The notes under the pieces were generated by a model that saw only the letters and a list, made by a program, of their open reading frames with translations, did not search any database and was not told where the DNA came from. Below, one piece after another: positions 50,133 to 59,669 of a stretch of 64,000 nt of DNA (positions are counted from its first letter, which is position 1; each line of letters begins with the position of its first letter). The position numbers were made by a program, and so were the translations under genes. Source of the stretch: Nocardia panacis (GTDB taxonomy: Bacteria > Actinomycetota > Actinomycetes > Mycobacteriales > Mycobacteriaceae); assembly GCF_003598715.1 (NCBI RefSeq), contig NZ_QZFU01000036.1:434001-498000 (forward strand), written 5' to 3'.

Positions 50133-51665
50133 TTACGCCACCGTATCCATCGGCGCACCGAACCACCGGATCAGCGCGTCGGCGAGCCCCTCGGCATCGA
50201 AACCGTCTGTGGCCCAAGCGATCACACCGTCGGGACGAACCAGCAATGCCCGTATCTCGCGCGGCTGCGCCGGTTTCGCGGCGATCACCCGCACCCGATC
50301 CGACCAAGCGGTCCCGACCGTGCTCGCCGCGCCGGAATCCGACAGGTCCAGCAAAACCCCTGCGCCCGTGTGGAAGTGGTCACCGACGCGGGTACCGTCG
50401 GACAATTCGAAATCCGGTGCGGACGCACCGAGCAGCCGGTGACCGACGCCGAGATCGCAGCGGTGCGACACACCCGAGAGTTTCTTCGCGAGATACGTGA
50501 CGCCGTCGGGAGTGTCGAGCAGATCGGTCATCACCTTCCGCAGCGCCCGGCTGCGCGGATCCAATCGCATGAGCGCGACCTGCGCCCTGGTCCACTCCAG
50601 CACCCACGCGCCGACCGGATGCCGTTCGGCGCTATAGGTATCGAGCAGATCCTCCGAGGCCCGACCGGTCACGACCGCCGCCAACTTCCAACCGAGGTTG
50701 ATCGCGTCGCCGATACCCAGATTCAAACCCTGCCCGCCGAAGGGTGAATGGATATGGGCCGCGTCACCGGCCAGCAGCACGCGACCCATGCGGTAATCCG
50801 GGACCTGACGGGTGTTGTCGGTGAACCTGGTCGCCGAGCGTACTCCCGAAATCTCTACCGGCACACCGGAAACCGCGCGCAGACTGTCCTGCAGCTCGGC
50901 CGCGGTGATCGGTGCGTCGCGCTCGGTCGGCGGGCCGTCCAACTCCACCGTCAAGAACCGGCCCGCCATGGGGCCGTGCACGTAGATACCGTTCTCGGTG
51001 GAGTTCCAGCCGCGACCCAACCCCTCGGCATTTCCGATCTCCGCCAGCGCCTGATGTCCGGTGATCTCCGCGTCGAGGCCGGGAAATTCGAAACCCGCCA
51101 CCTTGCGCACGGTGCTGCGCCCGCCATCGCAGCCGACCAACCACGACGCGCGAATCTCGGTGTCGCCCAGCCGGATCGACACACCCGAACCCTCGTCGGT
51201 GAAATCGGTGAGCTCCGCGCCGCGCCGGAGAGGGATCTCCAGTTCGTCGGCGCGCCGGGCCAGGATCGCCTCCATCTCCTGCTGCGGGACCAGCATCACC
51301 TCGCTCGCCGGACCGAGGTCGGCGAAGGCCGGGTCATCGGCACGCAGTTTGGCCGCACCGGCCATGATGCCCGCGAAGTGCCCGACGATCGGAACCCTCC
51401 GCCCCGGCTGTTCGACGGGGTTCGGGGCGAAGTCCGCGAGCCCCCGCAACGCGGCGGCCTGGACCCGCAGCAGTTCCGGCAACAGCCCGCGGCGGTAGAA
51501 CGCCTGTGCCGTAGGCACAGTGATGCCACCGGCCTTGACGGTGGGATCGGGTTCGGTCAGGCGTTCCACCACGAGCACCGAGGCGCCGCCGAGTCGGAGT
51601 TCGCAGGCGAGCATCAGACCGACCGGACCCGCACCCGCCACCACCACGTCGAAAGTTTCGTTCAT
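50133..51665 (-). CDS. FAD-dependent aromatic monooxygenase (PHBH family), second copy
   Basis: A 510-residue flavin monooxygenase. FDVVVAGAGPVGLMLACELRLGG, ASWLVGCDGGRSTVRK and VLLAGDAAHIHSPFGGQGLNLGIGDAINLGWKL are the three FAD motifs. A C-terminal thioredoxin-like domain is present. Related enzymes hydroxylate polyketide or aromatic substrates or inactivate drugs such as rifampicin. ATG at 51665. It shares the overall design of the one at 29209 but is clearly different in sequence. Confidence 0.85.
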   Translation of the reverse strand: MNETFDVVVAGAGPVGLMLACELRLGGASVLVVERLTEPDPTVKAGGITVPTAQAFYRRGLLPELLRVQAAALRGLADFAPNPVEQPGRRVPIVGHFAGIMAGAAKLRADDPAFADLGPASEVMLVPQQEMEAILARRADELEIPLRRGAELTDFTDEGSGVSIRLGDTEIRASWLVGCDGGRSTVRKVAGFEFPGLDAEITGHQALAEIGNAEGLGRGWNSTENGIYVHGPMAGRFLTVELDGPPTERDAPITAAELQDSLRAVSGVPVEISGVRSATRFTDNTRQVPDYRMGRVLLAGDAAHIHSPFGGQGLNLGIGDAINLGWKLAAVVTGRASEDLLDTYSAERHPVGAWVLEWTRAQVALMRLDPRSRALRKVMTDLLDTPDGVTYLAKKLSGVSHRCDLGVGHRLLGASAPDFELSDGTRVGDHFHTGAGVLLDLSDSGAASTVGTAWSDRVRVIAAKPAQPREIRALLVRPDGVIAWATDGFDAEGLADALIRWFGAPMDTVA

Positions 51666-51793
51666 GTACCCACTGTCGGTGGCCTGCCTGGCACCGGACT
51701 TGCGTGACGCTTGCGTGCATCGGTCACCGGACGGAAACCGATTTATTTCCCAGCCTGGTGAAATGCCGACCGCACGGGGATTACCATGCAGAA

Positions 51794-53983
51794 ATGACGC
51801 GTCACGCGGGTCCGGACGCGGGGGCAGCCGAGGCGGTTGCCGGATTCACCGCCGCCTGGCGCGACGCCGTCGATCCGCCGAATCTCGACGATTTCCTCCC
51901 CATCGCCGCGGGTCCGCGCCGCGCCGCGCTGGTCGAACTCGTCAAAATCGATCTGGCGCAGCGGTGGAGCCGCGATATCCACCCCAAACGGCTCGCCGAC
52001 TATGTTCGCGAACTGCCCGAACTGGCCGACCATCCGCTGCCGCCCGACCTCGTCTACGAGGAGTTCCGGCTGCGCCGCCAAGCGGGCGGTGATGTGCGGG
52101 CCGCCGACTACACCGCCGCCTACCCGGCGCAGGCCGAGCAATTCACCGAGATGCTGGCCGACGACGAACTCCCCCGCCCGCCGGAGGAACCGGTCCCGCT
52201 CGATGATCTGGGGCCGGGGCAGACCGTCGACGATTTCGACCTGATGACCGGACTCGGCCGCGGCGCGTTCGCCCGCGTCTTCCTCGCCCGCCAACGCTCC
52301 ATGCAACGCCTCGTCGCCGTCAAGATCTCCGCCGACAAAGGCACCGAACCCCAAACCCTCGCCCAACTCGACCACGACTACATCGTGCGCGTCTTCGATC
52401 AGCGGATCATGCCGAAACGGCGGCTGCGCCTGCTCTACATGCAGTACATCCCCGGCGGCACCCTGTTCAGCGTGCTCGACAAAGTCCGGCACACCGAACC
52501 CGCCGAGCGCTGCGGCGCCACCCTGCTTGATGCCATCGACTCAGTGCTCGGGGAAAAGGGCGAGATCCGCCCCGGCGAATCCCCCGTCCGCGGCGAGATC
52601 GCGACACTCACCTGGCCCGAAACCGTCGCCTGGCTCGGCCGCCGACTCGCCATCGCCCTCGATCACGCCGGACACTGCGGCGTCCTACACCGCGACATCA
52701 AACCCGCCAACGTACTGCTCACCGCCGAGGGGATCCCGAAACTCGCCGATTTCAATATCAGTTTCAGCGGCAATGTCACCGGCGACAGCCCCGTCGCCTA
52801 CTTCGGCGGCTCGCTGGCCTACATGTCACCCGAACAACTCGCCGTCATCCACCCCGAACTCCCCACCAAGGCAGCCGATCTCGACACCCGCAGCGACCTG
52901 TACGCACTCGCCGTCGTCCTCTGGGAACTGCTCACCGGCACGAAACCTTTCGGCGAGGACACCGTCGCGGGCAGCGACCGGGCCGCCCTGGACGCCATGC
53001 TGAAACGCCGTACCGGCGATCCGCGAACCCTGCTCGTGCACCACCTCCCGCCCGACTGTCCACCGGCCCTGCGGCGCGCGCTCATGCGCGCACTCGACCC
53101 CAACCCCGATCAACGCTGGTCCAGCGGCGCGGACTTCGCCCAGCAACTCGATATCTGCCTCGACGAGCGCGCCCGCGATCTGGTCGACCCGCCCGCGCAC
53201 AGTTGGCGACGCTGGGCGGCGCCCTACCTGCACGTGGCGGGCGCACTCGCCATCGCTGTGCCGAATCTGCTGGCGATCCTCTACTCCAGCAATCACAGTC
53301 GGCGGCTCATCATCGACAAGCTCGACACCGCCGCGCAGCAGCATTTCACCACCGCCGTCAACGCCAGTTTCATCGCGACCTTCGTCTTCGGCTATGTGGT
53401 GATCAACGCACTCACCCTGCGCGCCTGGTTCACGCTGATGGGTCTGCGGCGCGGGCGCACCTACGATTCGACACGATTGGCGCACGTCCGCGCCGACACG
53501 CTGCGCTTCACCATGCGCTGCGAACTGATCTGCGCGGTGCTGTGGGGGGTTGGCGGGCTGGTCGTCCCGGTCGCGGTCGAATTGTCCGGCAATAGCGTTC
53601 CGGCCGACGCCCATGTGCACTTCTTCCTCAACCAGATCATCTGCGGCGGTATCGCGCTGGCCTATCCGTACTTCCTGATCAGTTACTTCTCGATCCGCGC
53701 GGTGTATCCGATATTCATCCCGCATGGCGGTCTGGATCGCACCGACGATCGCCAACTGTGTGAACTGGGCCGCAATAGCATCTGGTTCCTCGGACTCGCG
53801 GCCTCGATCCCCCTGCTCGGCATGGCGGCGGCGACCTTCATCCCGGCCGCCGATCTCCCGCGCGTGGTGGTTCCGCTGCGGGTGCTCGGCGTCGGCAGCG
53901 CCCTCGGATTCCTGCTCTGCTACTGGCTCTATCGGCAACTGGAGGGCGATATCGCGGCTCTGCGCCGCATCGTGCACCGCTGA
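51794..53983 (+). CDS. membrane Ser/Thr protein kinase with atypical architecture
   Basis: A 729-residue kinase. Residues 1-130 hold a helical segment with DLAQRWSRD, FRLRRQAGGDV and YTAAYPAQAEQF, like the N-termini of planctomycete/myxobacterial kinases. The kinase domain (about 148-460) has GRGAFARVFLA, VAVK (K177), HRDIKPANVLL and APE-like SPEQ, but DFG reads DFN. From about 478 on, five or six transmembrane helices replace the usual single helix and PASTA or sensor domain. ATG at 51794 is used; a start at 51704 is possible. It is a stand-alone gene with no clear target. Confidence 0.8.
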   Translation: MTRHAGPDAGAAEAVAGFTAAWRDAVDPPNLDDFLPIAAGPRRAALVELVKIDLAQRWSRDIHPKRLADYVRELPELADHPLPPDLVYEEFRLRRQAGGDVRAADYTAAYPAQAEQFTEMLADDELPRPPEEPVPLDDLGPGQTVDDFDLMTGLGRGAFARVFLARQRSMQRLVAVKISADKGTEPQTLAQLDHDYIVRVFDQRIMPKRRLRLLYMQYIPGGTLFSVLDKVRHTEPAERCGATLLDAIDSVLGEKGEIRPGESPVRGEIATLTWPETVAWLGRRLAIALDHAGHCGVLHRDIKPANVLLTAEGIPKLADFNISFSGNVTGDSPVAYFGGSLAYMSPEQLAVIHPELPTKAADLDTRSDLYALAVVLWELLTGTKPFGEDTVAGSDRAALDAMLKRRTGDPRTLLVHHLPPDCPPALRRALMRALDPNPDQRWSSGADFAQQLDICLDERARDLVDPPAHSWRRWAAPYLHVAGALAIAVPNLLAILYSSNHSRRLIIDKLDTAAQQHFTTAVNASFIATFVFGYVVINALTLRAWFTLMGLRRGRTYDSTRLAHVRADTLRFTMRCELICAVLWGVGGLVVPVAVELSGNSVPADAHVHFFLNQIICGGIALAYPYFLISYFSIRAVYPIFIPHGGLDRTDDRQLCELGRNSIWFLGLAASIPLLGMAAATFIPAADLPRVVVPLRVLGVGSALGFLLCYWLYRQLEGDIAALRRIVHR

Positions 53984-54035
53984 TCGCGGCAATCCCGGAG
54001 CGAATGCGGTCTACGACTCGAAGTAGTATGACGCC

Positions 54036-54554
54036 GTGCGGGAACCGAGGGATGCGACGGCGCGGGCGCGCGGCGCGTTCGTCGGCTCCGCCTCCGGTGC
54101 GGTCGGTATCGCGGCGCACGCGCTCGGCGGCGGGGAGGTCGCACTCGGGCAGTCCGGGCTCGCACTGCTGATCGCCGCCTGCGCCCTCGTCGGTCATCTC
54201 GTCGGATCGCTGCGCAACCGGTACGGCCTCGTCGAGGTGATGGTGTTGCTGGCGGGCGGGCAGACGCTCGGGCACACCGCGCTCTCACTCGCGCCGGGAC
54301 ATCAGCACGGCGGCGCGACCGGCGCCATGCTCGCGGCGCATCTGGTGGCCATTCCCGTGGGCGCGGTGCTCATTCGCGGCGCCGAACTGGCCATCACGCG
54401 CGTTGTCTCCAGCGTGCGGCGCATTGTCGCGGCACTACTCCCCCTGCCCGCGACAGAATCCACCGGCGTGCGCGCGTTCGGCTCGCTCCCGGCGCTGCGC
54501 CCGATACTGCTCGGTTCGGGCACCGGCACGCGCGGACCACCCCTGTTCGGATAG
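54036..54554 (+). CDS. small membrane protein of a copper-linked operon
   Basis: A 172-residue hydrophobic protein with about four helices and a His cluster, GHTALSLAPGHQHGG. I do not recognise a family with confidence. It is followed after 88 bases by a PCuAC copper chaperone and a DyP peroxidase, an order often seen in actinomycete copper regions, so a role in copper handling at the membrane is likely. GTG at 54036. Confidence 0.6.
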   Translation: MREPRDATARARGAFVGSASGAVGIAAHALGGGEVALGQSGLALLIAACALVGHLVGSLRNRYGLVEVMVLLAGGQTLGHTALSLAPGHQHGGATGAMLAAHLVAIPVGAVLIRGAELAITRVVSSVRRIVAALLPLPATESTGVRAFGSLPALRPILLGSGTGTRGPPLFG

Positions 54555-54642
54555 CACCTTCTCCCACCGCCGTCAGCGGATCGATCGTTTGATCCGCCGC
54601 GCTCGGCGGTATCTCGCAGATCGTCATCCGAATGGAGTTCCC

Positions 54643-55155
54643 ATGCTTTCCACCCGCTCGCGGCTGCTGTCCGGCGCCGTCGCGGTTCTCGCTGTCCCCG
54701 GCCTGCTGATCGGCTGTTCGAGCAACAAGGACGACGCGGCCGCCAAGGCCGCCGACTCGCTCACCATCAAGGATCAGTGGGTCAAAGCGGCCGACGCCGA
54801 GATGTCCGCCGCTTTCGCCGAATTGAGCAACACCGGCGACAAGCCGATCTCGATCGTCGGCGCGACCAGCCCCGCCTCGCGCACCGTCGAACTGCACGAG
54901 GTGGTGCCAGGGGCCGACGGCGCGAAAACCATGCGGCCCAAGCCCGGTGGGTTCGTCGTCCCCGCGCACGGCAGCACCAAACTGGTCCCCGGCGGGGAGC
55001 ACATCATGTTCATGGGGCTGACCGGACCGCTGCGCACCGGTTCGGAGACACCGATCACGCTCACCCTCGACGACGGGTCAACCAAGACCTTCACCGCCAG
55101 GGTTCGCGACTTCCACGGGAACCAGGAGAACTACGCCCCCGAGCACGGTGGCTGA
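54643..55155 (+). CDS. PCuAC copper chaperone lipoprotein
   Basis: A 170-residue protein. AVLAVPGLLIGC is a lipobox; the mature domain has the PCuAC motif: ELHEVVPGADGAKTM then GGEHIMFMGL (H...M...H-M). It binds Cu(I) outside the membrane and helps assemble the CuA site of cytochrome oxidase or buffers copper. ATG at 54643 has GGAG upstream. The stop overlaps the DyP peroxidase start by eight bases. Confidence 0.85.
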   Translation: MLSTRSRLLSGAVAVLAVPGLLIGCSSNKDDAAAKAADSLTIKDQWVKAADAEMSAAFAELSNTGDKPISIVGATSPASRTVELHEVVPGADGAKTMRPKPGGFVVPAHGSTKLVPGGEHIMFMGLTGPLRTGSETPITLTLDDGSTKTFTARVRDFHGNQENYAPEHGG

Positions 55156-56344
55156 GCCGCGCGCGGTCAATCGGCGGCGACTGCTCGGCGGCGGTGCGGC
55201 GGTCGCCGGTGCGGCCGGAATCGGCTGGGGCGCGGCAAGTTCGAGTACACGCGCGGTCACGACCGCACGCGACCCGATGGCGACCGTACCCTTCCACGGC
55301 CCGCATCAAGCCGGAATCGCCACCGCGCCACCGGATCACGCCGCCTTCGTGGCGCTGGACCTGCGGCCGGGCGCCACGCGCGCGGACGTCATCGGCGTGC
55401 TGAAGATCTGGACCGATGACGCGGCTCGCCTGACACAGGGCGGTCCCGCACTGGGTGACACCGAACCCGAACTCGCGCGGCGACCTTCGCGACTGACCGT
55501 CACGGTCGGCCTCGGCCCCAAGGTATTCGGGGTCGCCGGCGTCCAGGCGCGGCGACCGTCGTGGCTCGCGCCGCTGCCGCCGTTCACCATCGATCGGCTC
55601 GAACCGGCCTGGTGCGACGGTGATCTCGTGCTCCAGGTGTGCGCCGACGAGCCGACCGCGGTGGCGCACGCGGTGCGGGTGCTGTGCAAGGGCGTGGCGT
55701 CCCTGGTGACGGTGCGCTGGGTGCAGCGCGGTTTCCGCAATGCCGAACCCGGCGCCTCGCCGCGCAATCTGATGGGTCAGGTGGACGGCACCGTCAATAT
55801 CGCCCCCGGCACCGCCGATTTCGATCGGCTGGTCTGGGATGACGGCGCCGCGCAACCGTGGTTGCGCGGCGGCACCTCGCTGGTGCTGCGGCGGATCGCC
55901 ATGACGCTGGACACCTGGGACGAGATCGACCGCGACGGAAGGGAATTGACCGTCGGGCGCACCCTCGACACGGGTGCGCCGCTGACCGGGACCAAGGAAT
56001 CCGACGACCCGGATTTCGCCGCCGTCGACCGCTACGGCATTCCGGTGATCCCGCCCTCGTCGCATATCGCCCGCGCCCACCACACGAGCGAGGGTGAGCG
56101 CTTCCTGCGGCGTGGCTACAACTACGACGATGCCCCGATTCCGGGACACACCTCGAATTCCGGTCTGCTCTTCGCCGCCTTTCAGCGCGATGTGGCCGCC
56201 CAGTATCTGCCGGTGCAAAAGCGGCTGGCCGAATTCGACGCGTTGAATGTGTGGACCGTCCCCGTCGGCTCCGCGGTGTTCGTCATCCTGCCGGGGGTGC
56301 GGACACCGGGTGATTACCTCGGGCAGTCGCTGTTCGAGGGATGA
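55148..56344 (+). CDS. Tat-exported DyP-type peroxidase
   Basis: A 398-residue dye-decolourising heme peroxidase of the EfeB type. RRRLLGGGAAVAGAAG is a Tat signal, NLMGQVDGTVN holds the GxxDG motif with catalytic Asp, and the HIARAHH region supplies the heme ligand, with R in RFLRRGYNY. GTG at 55148 overlaps the chaperone stop. It reduces peroxide outside the cytoplasm and may help with heme or copper stress. A strong shared hairpin follows the stop. Confidence 0.85.
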   Translation: MAEPRAVNRRRLLGGGAAVAGAAGIGWGAASSSTRAVTTARDPMATVPFHGPHQAGIATAPPDHAAFVALDLRPGATRADVIGVLKIWTDDAARLTQGGPALGDTEPELARRPSRLTVTVGLGPKVFGVAGVQARRPSWLAPLPPFTIDRLEPAWCDGDLVLQVCADEPTAVAHAVRVLCKGVASLVTVRWVQRGFRNAEPGASPRNLMGQVDGTVNIAPGTADFDRLVWDDGAAQPWLRGGTSLVLRRIAMTLDTWDEIDRDGRELTVGRTLDTGAPLTGTKESDDPDFAAVDRYGIPVIPPSSHIARAHHTSEGERFLRRGYNYDDAPIPGHTSNSGLLFAAFQRDVAAQYLPVQKRLAEFDALNVWTVPVGSAVFVILPGVRTPGDYLGQSLFEG

Positions 56345-56348
56345 GGGG

Positions 56349-56380
56349 GGTTCGTTGCCCGGTGCGCCGGGCAACGAACC
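56349..56380. terminator. 14-bp perfect bidirectional terminator hairpin
   Basis: GGTTCGTTGCCCGG (56349-56362) pairs completely with CCGGGCAACGAACC (56367-56380) around a TGCG loop. It fills the whole gap between the DyP stop and the stop of the convergent arsR gene, so it serves both. Confidence 0.8.
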
Positions 56381-56737
56381 TCACCGGAGCTCCGGATCGA
56401 GCACGCTCGACAGCGCCGAGAGCGCGTCGCGGCGGGCGGCATGGCGCACGCTCATCCCGTCGCGGGCCGAACTGACCAGTCCCGCGCCCCGCAACTGCCC
56501 GAGGTGGTGGCTGACCGTCGACTCCGACAGGGCCAGCGTCGCGGCCAGATCCCTGGTGTTGATCGCGCGCTCGCGGCCCGCCAGCAGCAACGACATCAGC
56601 TTGACCCGGACCGGATCGGCCAGCGCCTTGAGCCGCAGCGCCACCTCGAGCGCGGACCGGTCGTCGACCGGGGCGGCGGCCACCGGGGCGCAACGGATCG
56701 GCGCGGACACATCGAGGACGGGCAGTGTCTTCGGCAT
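56381..56737 (-). CDS. ArsR-family regulator
   Basis: A 118-residue winged-helix protein. LKALADPVRVKLMSLL and ATLALSESTVSHHLGQLRGAGLVSSARDG (about residues 65-95) define the DNA-binding part. A single Cys (IRCAPV near residue 16) sits in the N-terminal arm, a place used for arsenic or metal sensing in some ArsR proteins. It faces the copper operon tail-to-tail, which does not by itself prove that it regulates it. ATG at 56737. Confidence 0.8.
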   Translation of the reverse strand: MPKTLPVLDVSAPIRCAPVAAAPVDDRSALEVALRLKALADPVRVKLMSLLLAGRERAINTRDLAATLALSESTVSHHLGQLRGAGLVSSARDGMSVRHAARRDALSALSSVLDPELR

Positions 56738-56789
56738 GAGTCAATAGTGCCCGTCCGCGCCGAGTTGGGCAGTGTCCGTCCGTGCGGGA

Positions 56790-57368
56790 CTAGGCGACGC
56801 CGAGCTTCTTTGCGTCGCTTCGCATTCCGAACGCGCCGATGACCTCGACGATACCGACGGCGAGCAGCCACACGCCGACGACGACGGTGAGGGTGCCCAG
56901 CGAGGTCAGCGGCCAGGCGATGACCACGATGCCGCCGATGATGATCACCACGCCGAAGAAGATCGTCCAGCCGCGCGCGGGCATCTCCGGCTCCGACAGT
57001 GCCGTCACGGCGGCGGCGACACCGTGGAACAGCCAGCCGATGCCGATCCAAATGGCAAGCAGCAGAATGGATGTCAGCTCGTTGCGGAAGCAGAACACGC
57101 CGATCGCGATGGACAGCACGCCGCTGATGAACGAGAGCACCCTGACCCCGGTGCTGGTCGGCAGGCCGAATGCGCCGAGCAGTTGCAGGAATCCGGAGAC
57201 CACCAGGTAGATTCCGAACAGGATGCCCGCCGCCAGCAGCGTCGGACCCGGCCAGACCAGAATGATGATCCCGAGGATTACCGAGAGGATGCCGGTAACC
57301 AGGACGGTCTGCCACGCACTGCGGGCAAGCATTTTCATTGGCCCTTCTAGCACGCTGTTTGTCGTCAT
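56790..57368 (-). CDS. HdeD-family membrane protein
   Basis: A 192-residue protein with six hydrophobic helices, e.g. VLVTGILSVILGIIILVWPG and FISGVLSIAIGVF, the pattern of HdeD acid-resistance membrane proteins. Function in actinomycetes is unknown. Start ATG at 57368; ATGs at 57338 and 57332 lie behind an AAGGG and may be the real start. Confidence 0.7.
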   Translation of the reverse strand: MTTNSVLEGPMKMLARSAWQTVLVTGILSVILGIIILVWPGPTLLAAGILFGIYLVVSGFLQLLGAFGLPTSTGVRVLSFISGVLSIAIGVFCFRNELTSILLLAIWIGIGWLFHGVAAAVTALSEPEMPARGWTIFFGVVIIIGGIVVIAWPLTSLGTLTVVVGVWLLAVGIVEVIGAFGMRSDAKKLGVA

Positions 57369-57529
57369 AGCTGAAAATGCTAGGCGGTGAAACGTCGGTA
57401 TCCAGGAATTTGCCAATACGGGTGGGGATCACGCGGGCCACAGTCACGTTTACCGGCCCACACCTCGGGTAGTCATCCCTAAGTGGCCCGCGTCGACGGG
57501 CGGAAGGTATGTCGGCTAGGAGATCTAGA

Positions 57530-58516
57530 GTGTCGTTAGTACTCGTGCTGCAGGCACGCGGCCTCGGTGATCTGCTCACTGCGGTCCCGGCACTGCGCGC
57601 CCTGCGTCGGGCTCGACCACACGATCACATCGTGCTGGCCGCGCCCCAGCGGGTCAAGCCGATCGTCGATCTCATCGCCTCGGTGGATGAACTGTCCCCC
57701 ACGGCGGGCGGCATGCTGCGCTGGGACGGTCCGCGTCCGGCGCTGGCGGTCAACCTGCAGGGTCCCGACGCCGCGAGCATTGTCGAACTGACCAAGACCG
57801 ATCCCGAACGCCTGCTCACCTACCGCAATTCGGCCTTCCCCGACCTGGAGGGACCGCCCTGGCAGGAGGAGATGCACACCGTCGACCGCTGGTGTCGGCT
57901 GCTCGAATCCGATGGGATCGGCGCGGATCGGCGCAATCTCGGTCTGGTGCCCCCGGTTTCGACCACCAGCCACCGCGATTGCGTGGTGGTGCATATCGGC
58001 GCGGGGGCCGAGGCGCGGCGCTGGCCCGCGGACCGCTTCGCGGCGGTGGTGCGGCATCTGCTGGTGACGGGGCGCGATGTGGTGCTCACCGGTGACGAAT
58101 TCGAACGCGAGATCGCGCTGCATATCGCGGCGCGGGCCGGGCTCGCGGTGCGCCGGGTGCTGGCCGGGGAGCAGAATCTCACCGAACTGGCCGCGACGGT
58201 GGCCGAGGCCGGGCTGGTGATCTGCGGCGATACCGGGGTGGCACATCTGGCCACCGCCTTCGGCACCCGCACGGTGCAACTGTTCGGGCCGACACCGCCG
58301 CGCTGGGCCGGGCCGCCGCCGCATCTGCTGGGACGGCACGCCGTGCTGTGGGTGGGGCAAATGGGCGACCGCGATGCCGACACCCCCGATCCCGGACTGC
58401 TGCGAATCGGGGTGCCCGAGGTCATCAACGCGGTGGACAAGCAACTCAACAAGCGGAACTGGCCGGGGACCGGGGCCTCGGAGCGGCGGCGCACTACCTA
58501 TCGCAGGGTCGGCTGA
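57530..58516 (+). CDS. family 9 glycosyltransferase (heptosyltransferase-like)
   Basis: A 328-residue GT9 protein. LVLQARGLGDLLTAVPALRALRRARP and VVHIGAGAEARRWPADRF, CGDTGVAHLATAFGT are the family motifs of ADP-heptose-type transferases, found also in actinomycetes where the sugar is unknown. GTG at 57530 is favoured over ATG 57509 because AGGAG stands eight bases upstream. Its end overlaps the convergent arsR-like gene by 19 bases. Confidence 0.8.
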   Translation: MSLVLVLQARGLGDLLTAVPALRALRRARPHDHIVLAAPQRVKPIVDLIASVDELSPTAGGMLRWDGPRPALAVNLQGPDAASIVELTKTDPERLLTYRNSAFPDLEGPPWQEEMHTVDRWCRLLESDGIGADRRNLGLVPPVSTTSHRDCVVVHIGAGAEARRWPADRFAAVVRHLLVTGRDVVLTGDEFEREIALHIAARAGLAVRRVLAGEQNLTELAATVAEAGLVICGDTGVAHLATAFGTRTVQLFGPTPPRWAGPPPHLLGRHAVLWVGQMGDRDADTPDPGLLRIGVPEVINAVDKQLNKRNWPGTGASERRRTTYRRVG

Positions 58517-58812
58517 GAGATCGCCGCGGCATACGCGGCCAACGCGCTGGGCCAGAACCGCTCCAGATAGTCGCGGGCGTCGCCGAGTCCGCGCGGGTCC
58601 AGGTGGTACATGCGGCGATTGCCGTCGGGACGCATCCCGACCAGGCGCGCCTCGCGCAGGACGCGCAGATGCTGGGAGACCGCCGAACTGCTGACCCCGA
58701 CCGCGGCGGCGAGCTCGCCGACCGAGCGCGGAGCCGGCGGCAGCGCCTCGAAGATCGCACGGCGCGTGGGGTCGGCAAGTGCCTCGAGCGCGCGGACTCC
58801 ATTAGTGGCCAC
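58498..58812 (-). CDS. ArsR-family regulator, second
   Basis: A 104-residue winged-helix protein. RALEALADPTRRAIFEAL, then SVGELAAAVGVSSSAVSQHLRVLREARLVG with RRMYHLDPRGL as the wing. No cysteine pair, so it is likely not a thiol-metal sensor and belongs with the SdpR-type group. GTG at 58812 has no ribosome binding site and may be leaderless. The next gene downstream on the other strand is GT9; the divergent gene is an M23 peptidase. Confidence 0.75.
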   Translation of the reverse strand: MATNGVRALEALADPTRRAIFEALPPAPRSVGELAAAVGVSSSAVSQHLRVLREARLVGMRPDGNRRMYHLDPRGLGDARDYLERFWPSALAAYAAAISQPTLR

Positions 58813-58994
58813 TGAAATAGTGTGCGTTGCGGCTACCGTCTCGTCAATTTCGCGCAATACCCGCACTTCGCGGCCTGACCGGCGCGACACGCACGTGTGT
58901 AACCTGTTTGTTACAGACGAACCGGGCTTTTGTACCAAGGTGAGGATTGCCACTCGATAACGGCGGTTCCGGATCGGCCCGCTACCTTCGATCC

Positions 58995-59642
58995 ATGACC
59001 GTGACCATTCCGTTATCAATCGCGACCCGCGCGGTCGCCGTCGCCGCCGTGCTCGCCGCCGGTGTGACCGCCGCGTCCGCCCTTGCCAACGACCACACGG
59101 CCGCCGCCGCCCCGACCACTCGATTGGCGGCCTTCACCCCGCACGAAGCCCAGATGCCGCAGACGGTGCCCGCCGCCGTGGTCGCCACCCAGGAACGCAT
59201 CGCCGCCGATCTGGCGCACAAGGCCGCCGAGGCGGCCCGCCCGCGCACCGTCCGTCCGGTGGCGGGCGTATTGACCTCCTCCTTCGGCCTGCGCTGGGGC
59301 GAACTGCACGCGGGCATTGATTTCGGCGATCCCCTCGGCACCCCCATCGCGGCCGTCACCGACGGTGTGGTCATCGAGGCCGGACCCGCCGACGGCTTCG
59401 GACTGTGGGTGCGAGTCCAGCAGGACGACGGCACCATCGGCATCTACGGCCACGTCAACGAGATCCTGGCCACCGTGGGACAGCAGGTGAAGGCGGGCGA
59501 CATCATCGCCACCGTCGGAAATCGCGGCTACTCCACCGGACCGCACCTGCACTACGAGATCCACACGGCCGCGGGCGAACCCATCGACCCACTGCCCTGG
59601 CTGGCCGGACGCGGACTGCGCCTGCTGTTCGATCCTTCCTGA
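58995..59642 (+). CDS. M23-family peptidoglycan endopeptidase
   Basis: A 215-residue exported protein. The N-terminus is hydrophobic (SIATRAVAVAAVLAAGVTAASALA), the M23 domain starts near 93 (GVLTSSFGLRWGELHAGIDFG) and holds the zinc ligands HxxxD and HLHYE (GPHLHYEI). It cuts peptide cross-links in the cell wall. ATG at 58995. It lies 27 bases from the next gene, so it may be cotranscribed with the cyclohexadienyl dehydratase. Confidence 0.85.
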   Translation: MTVTIPLSIATRAVAVAAVLAAGVTAASALANDHTAAAAPTTRLAAFTPHEAQMPQTVPAAVVATQERIAADLAHKAAEAARPRTVRPVAGVLTSSFGLRWGELHAGIDFGDPLGTPIAAVTDGVVIEAGPADGFGLWVRVQQDDGTIGIYGHVNEILATVGQQVKAGDIIATVGNRGYSTGPHLHYEIHTAAGEPIDPLPWLAGRGLRLLFDPS

Positions 59643-59669
59643 GAGCGGCAGGCCCCGTAGGATCGGCCG

